A stretch of 64,000 nt of DNA. Source: CBDESN01 sp965242495 (GTDB taxonomy: Bacteria; Pseudomonadota; Alphaproteobacteria; MPNO01). The first letter of the stretch is position 1. Each line of letters begins with the position of its first letter. A program made the position numbers and the translations under genes. Under the pieces are notes generated by a model that saw nothing but the letters and a program-made list of their open reading frames with translations, was not told the DNA's origin and ran no database searches. The stretch lies in assembly GCA_965242495.1 (NCBI GenBank), contig OZ251446.1, positions 2,294,001 to 2,358,000 on the forward strand, read 5' to 3'. Positions 55,901 through 61,900 of the stretch are shown one piece after another.

Positions 55901-58900
55901 GTGACGTCCCGGTCGCCCACGTTGTCCACGTCGTCGTCCACCGCGGCAATGGTCACGCCGTCCGAAGCGTTCGCCGTATCCCCCGCGGCGATGACGATGG
56001 CCGCGTCCGAACCCAGCGTGTAGGCGCCCGCGACCGCCGTCACCGTCACCGTCGTCGCCGCGCTCGACGGATGGCTCAACGCCGCGGTGACCGTGGTCGC
56101 GCCGCCGTTCTCCGAAATCGAGGAACCCGCCAACGCCAGAGCCACCGAAGGCGCCGCGTCGTCGTCTTGCAGCGTCAGCGTAGCCCCGGCAACGCTCCCC
56201 GCGCCCTGGCCGTTGCCGACCGTTCCCGTCACCGTCACCCTGCGGTCCGGCTCGTCCTTCGTGTTGTCCACCGCCGCCGCCGTCGCCGTGTCCGCGACGT
56301 TCGCCGTCTCCCCCGCCGCGATCACGATCGTCGCGTCCGAGCCCGCCGTATAGAAGCCCGGCGCCCCCGTCACCGTCACCGTCGTCGCCTCGCTGGAGGC
56401 GTGGCTCAGCGTCGCGCTCACCGTCGTCGCGCCGCCGTTCTCCGAAATCGACGACGGCGACAACGCCAGGGTCACATCCGGCGCCGCGTCGTCGTCGGTA
56501 ATGGTCAGCGTCACCGCAAGCGGGTTCGTCACCCCCTGCGCGTTGACCGCCGCACCCGAAACCTTCACCTGCTTGTCCGGCGAATCCGTCGCGTCGTTCA
56601 CCGCGGTCACCGTCACCGCGCCCGTACTCGCCGTGTCCCCCGCCGCTATCGTCAGCGTCCTGTCGTTCGACAGCGTGTAGTCCGCCGCAACCGCGCCAGT
56701 CGAAGACACCGGCGCCGCCGACACCGTCACCGTCGTCACTGCGCTCGACGCACGGTTCAGCGTCGCCGTCACCGTCGCCGCGCCGCCCGTCTCCGAGATC
56801 GACACGCTCGACAGCGCCAGCGATACCGTCGGCTTCCCGTCGTCGTCCCGGATCGTCAGCGTCACCGCCTCCGGGTTCCCCGCCACCCCCTGGCCGTTGG
56901 CGGCCGTCCCCGAAACCGTCACCGACTTGTCCGGCGAATCCGTCGCGTCGTCCACCGCGGCGATCGTCACCGTCCCCGTGCTCGTCGTATCCCCCGCCGC
57001 TATCGTCAGCGTCCTGCCCGCGCTCAGCGTGTAGTTGTCCGCCACCGCGTTCGTCCCCGGCGCCGCCGACACCGTCACCTCCGTCGCCGCGCTCGACGGA
57101 TGGGAAAGCGTCGCCGTCACCACCGCCCGCGTCGTCGTCCCGCTCTCGCCGATCGCCGAAGGCGACAACGCCAACGTCACCGAAGGCGCCGCGTCGTCGT
57201 CGGTGATGGTCAGGGTCACGGCGGCCGGGTTCGACACCCCGCCGCCCGACGCCGTGGCCGTGACCGTCACCGACTTGTCCGGCCCGTCCGTCGCGTCGTC
57301 GACCGCCGTCACCGTCACCGCGCCCGCACTGGCCGTCGATCTCGCCGCTATCGTCAGCGTCTTCGCGCTCGACAGCGTGAAGTCGCCATCCGCCGCGTTC
57401 GTTCCCGCAGACGCAGACGCCGACACCGTCAGCGTCACCGCCTCGCTGGATGCCCGATCCAGCGCCGCCGTCACCGTGCTGGCGTTGTCCGCCCCGCTCT
57501 CGTCGATCGTGTCGGGTTTCGACGGGTCCGGCTCCGACAGCGACAGCGTGACGGTCGGCGTGTCTTCGTCGTCGGTCAGCGTGAGGCTCGCGCCGGTCAC
57601 GGCCATGGTCTGCGAATCGGCGGCGGCCTGGCCGTTGGACGCCGTGGCGGTCACCGTGACGCTCCGGTCGCCCACGTTGTCCACGTCGTCGTTCACGGCG
57701 TTGATCGTCGCCGTGTCCGCGGCGTTCGCCGTGCTCCCCGCCGCAATCACGATCGTCGCGTCCGAACCCACGGTGTAGAAGCCCGCGACCGCCGCCACCG
57801 TCACCGTCGTCGCCGCGCTCGACCGGTGCGAGAGCGTCGCCGACACCGACGTCGCGCCGCCGTCCTCGGCGATGGCCGTATCCGCCAACGCCAGCGTCAC
57901 ATCCGGCGCCGCGTCGTCGTCCTCGATCGTTCCCGTTCCCGTCCGACCGGCCACCGGAACCTGCGCGTTCACCGGACCGCTCAACGCCAACTCCACCGTC
58001 TCGTCCGGCTCGTCCACACCATCGCCCGTCACCGTCACCGAGACGGTCGCACTCGTCACCCCGGGCGCCAGGGTCAGCGTTCCCGACGACAGCGCCGTGT
58101 AGTCCGCACCGGACGACGCCGTCCCCGTCCCCGCGTCCGCGTACCCTACCGTCACCTCCTCCGTGCTCTCCGCGCTCAGCGTCACCACGAAACCCAGCGT
58201 CGCCGTCGAACCCGACGCGCCCTCCGCCACCCGCGGCGACGACAGCGACAGCGAGGGCGCCGCGCCCGGGTTCATGATCCCGCTTTCCACCACCTCGATG
58301 GCGAAGGTCAGCGACGCCTCGTCGCCGTCCTCGTCCCGCGCCGTCCACGTGTAGTCCGCCAACGCCACCGACGCAGACGGCGTCGTCCCCGTCACGAAGA
58401 AGCCGCTCCGCGACAACCCCGACGGCAAGGCCGGCGACAGCGCGTAGGTCAGCGTCCCGTCGCCGCCCGTCGCCGCCGGCAGCGTAAACCGCGCAATCTC
58501 CGTGGATACCGGCCAGCTCTGGTTCGCCACCGCCGCATCCCCGAACGTCGGCTTCAGGTCCACGTCGTCGTCCTCGATGGTCAGCGTCACCGACGACGGG
58601 TTCCCCGCAATCCCCTGACCATTGCCCGCCGTCGCCGACACCGTCACCGTCTTGTCGTTGGCCGCGTCCTCCGCGTCGTTCACCGCTGCGACCGTCACCA
58701 CCCCCGCGCTGGCCGTCGCACCCGCCGACACCGTCAGCGTCGCGCCCGTCTGCGTGAAGTCCGACGCCGCCGTGTGCGCTCCCGCCGACGCCGTCACCGT
58801 CACCGTCGTCGGCTGGCTCGACCGATGCGAGAGCCGCGCCGTCACCGTCGACACGCCCCCATCCTCCGAGATCGACGACGACGACAACGCCAGCGTCACC

Positions 58901-61900
58901 GATGGCGCGGCGTCGTCGTCCCTGATCGTCCCCGTCCCGGCCGCGGCGCCGTCCGCGAGCGTCGCGTTCACCGGACCGCTCAGCACGACCTTCACCGTCT
59001 CGTCCGGCTCGTCCGTCGCGTCGCCCGTCACCGTCACCGCGATCGTCTTGCTCGTCTCCTCCGCCGCGAAGGTCAGCGCGCCGGCGGCAAGCGCCGTGTA
59101 GTCCGCCCCCGCCGTCGCCGCGCCGCCCGTCCCCTCCGCGTAGTTCACCGTGACCTGCTTGCCGCTCTTCGCGCTCAACGTCACTTCGAAGGTCAACGTC
59201 GCCGTCGAACCCGCCGCCCCTTCCGCTACGCTCGGCGACGAAATCGAGAGCGAAGGCGCCGCGTCGTCGTCCGCGATGGTCAGCGTCACGGCGGACGGGT
59301 TCGCCACCCCGCTGTCGCCGCTCACCGCGGCCGAGACCGTCACCGACTTGTCCGGCCCGTCCATCGCGTCGTCGTTCGCCGTCACCGTCACCGCGCCCGC
59401 GCTGGCCGTCGATCCCGCCGCTATCGTCAGCGTCCTCGCGCTCGACAGCGTGAACCCGGCGCCCGCAGCCGACACCGTCAACGTCACCGCTTCGCTCGAC
59501 GCACGGTTCAGCCCCGCCGTCACCGTCGCCACCCCGCCGCTCTCCGAGATCGACGAAGACGACAGCGCCAGCGTCGCCGTCGGCGTCGCCTCGTCGTCGG
59601 TCAACGTGAGGCTCGCCCCGGTCACGGCCACGGTCTCCGACTCGGCGACGGCCTGGCCGTTGGACGCCGTTCCCGTCACCGTCACCGTGCGATTGCCCAC
59701 GTTGTCGATGGCGTCGTCCACCGCCGCGATGGTTGCCGTATCCGAGGCGTTCGCCGTGGCGCCCGCCGCAATCACGATCGTCGCGTCCGATCCCGCCGTG
59801 TAGAAGCCGGGGACTGCGGTCACCGTCACCGTCGTCGCCGCGCTCGACGGATGCGAAAGGGCGGCGCTCACCGACGTCGCACCGCCGTTCTCCGGGATCG
59901 ACGACGAAGACAACGCCAAAGTCACACTTGGCGCAGCGTCATCATCGGTGATGGTCAGGGTCACGGCGGACGGGTTCGCCACGCCGCCGCCGGACGCCGC
60001 GGCGGAGACCGACACCTGCTTGTCCGGCGAGTCCGTCGCATCGGCGACCGCCGTCACCGTCACCACGCCCGCGCTCGCCGTCGATCCCGCCGCGATGGTC
60101 AGCGTCGCCGGGTTCGACAGCGTGAAGCCGTCGCCCGGAGCCGATACCGTCAGCGTCACCGCCGCGCTCGACCTGCCGGAGAGCGTCGCACTCACCGTCG
60201 ACACCCCGCCGCTCTCCGAGATCGACGAAGGCGACAGCGCCAACGTCGCCGTCGGCGCGCCCTCGTCGTCGGTCAGCGTGAGGCTCACGCCGGTCACGGT
60301 CATGGTCTCCGACTCGGCGGCGGCTTGGCCGTTGGACGCCGTTCCCGTCACCATCACCGTGCGGTTGCCCACGTTGTCGATGGCGTCGTTCACCGCCGCG
60401 ATGGTCGCCGTATCCGTGGCGTTCGCCGTGCTCCCCGCCGCGATCACGATCATCGCGTCCGATCCCGCCGTGTAGAAGCCCGCGACCCCCGCCACCGTCA
60501 CCGTCGTCGCCGCGCTCGACGGGTGCGAGAGCGTCGCCGACACCGTCGTCGCACCGCCGTCCTCCGGAATCGACGAAGCCGCCAACGCCAGCGTCACACC
60601 CGGCGCCGCGTCGTCGTCCGTGATGGTCAGCGTCTTGCTCGCCGGGTTCGCCACCCCGCCGCCGGACGCCGCGGCGGAGACCGTCACCTGCTTGTCCGGC
60701 GAGTCCGTCGCATCGGCGACCGCCGTCACCGTCACCGCGCCTGCGCTCGCCGTCGATCCCGACGCGATGGTCAGCGTCTTCGCGCTCGACAGCGTGAAGC
60801 CGTCGCCGTTGGCCGATACCGTCAGCGTCACCGCCGCGCTCGACGCACGGTTCAGGCTCGCGCTCACCGTCGAAACCCCGCCGCTCTCCGAAATCGACGA
60901 AGACGACAACGACAACGTCGCCGTCGGCGTCGCCTCGTCGTCCGTCAGCGTGAGGCTCGCCCCGGTCACGGCCACGGTCTCCGACTCGGCGGCGGCCTGG
61001 CCGTTGGACGCCGTACCCGTCACCGTCACCGTGCGGTCGCCGACGTTGTCGATGGCGTCGTCCACCGCGGTAATCGTCGCCGTGTCCGTAGCGTTCGCCG
61101 TGCTCCCCGCCGCAATCACGATCGTCGCGTCCGCCGAATCCACGGTGTAGGCGCCTTCAAGCGCCGTCACGGTGATCGTGGTAGCGGCGCTCGACGGGTG
61201 CGAAAGGGCGGCGCTCACCGACGTCGCACCGCCGTTCTCCGGGACCGACGACGACGCCACCGCCAGCGTCACACCCGGCGCCGCGTCGTCGTCCGCGATG
61301 GTCAAGGTCACGGCGGACGGGTTCGCCACCCCGCCGCCGGACGCCGTGGCCGACACCGACACCGACTTGTCCGGCGAGTCCGTCGCATCGGCCACCGCCG
61401 TCACCGTCACCACGCCCGCGCTCGACGTCGACCCCGCCCCGATGGTCAGCGTCTTCGCGCTCGAAAGCGTGAAGCCGTCACCGCTCGCCGATACCGTCAG
61501 CGTCACCGCCGCACTCGACTTGCCGGAAAGCGCCGCGGTCACTGTCGCCGCACCGCCGCTCTCCAGGATCGACGAAGACGACAGCTTCAGCGTCGCCGTC
61601 GGCGTCGTCTCGTCGTCCGTCAGCGTCAGCGTCACGTTCGCCGGCGCCGCCACCCCGTTGCCGCCCGCCACCACGCCAGAGACCGTCACCTGCTTGTTCG
61701 GCGAATCCACGTCGTTCCCGTTCGCCGTCACCGTCACCGCCCCGGCGCTCGTCGTATCCCCCGCCGCTATCGTCAGCGTCTTCGCCGCGCTCAGAGCAAA
61801 GTCCGCCCCGACCGCGCCGGTTCCCGCCGCCGCATCCACCGTCACCGTCACCGCTTCGCTGGAAACGGCCGAAAGGGCCGCGGTTACCGACGCCACCCCG

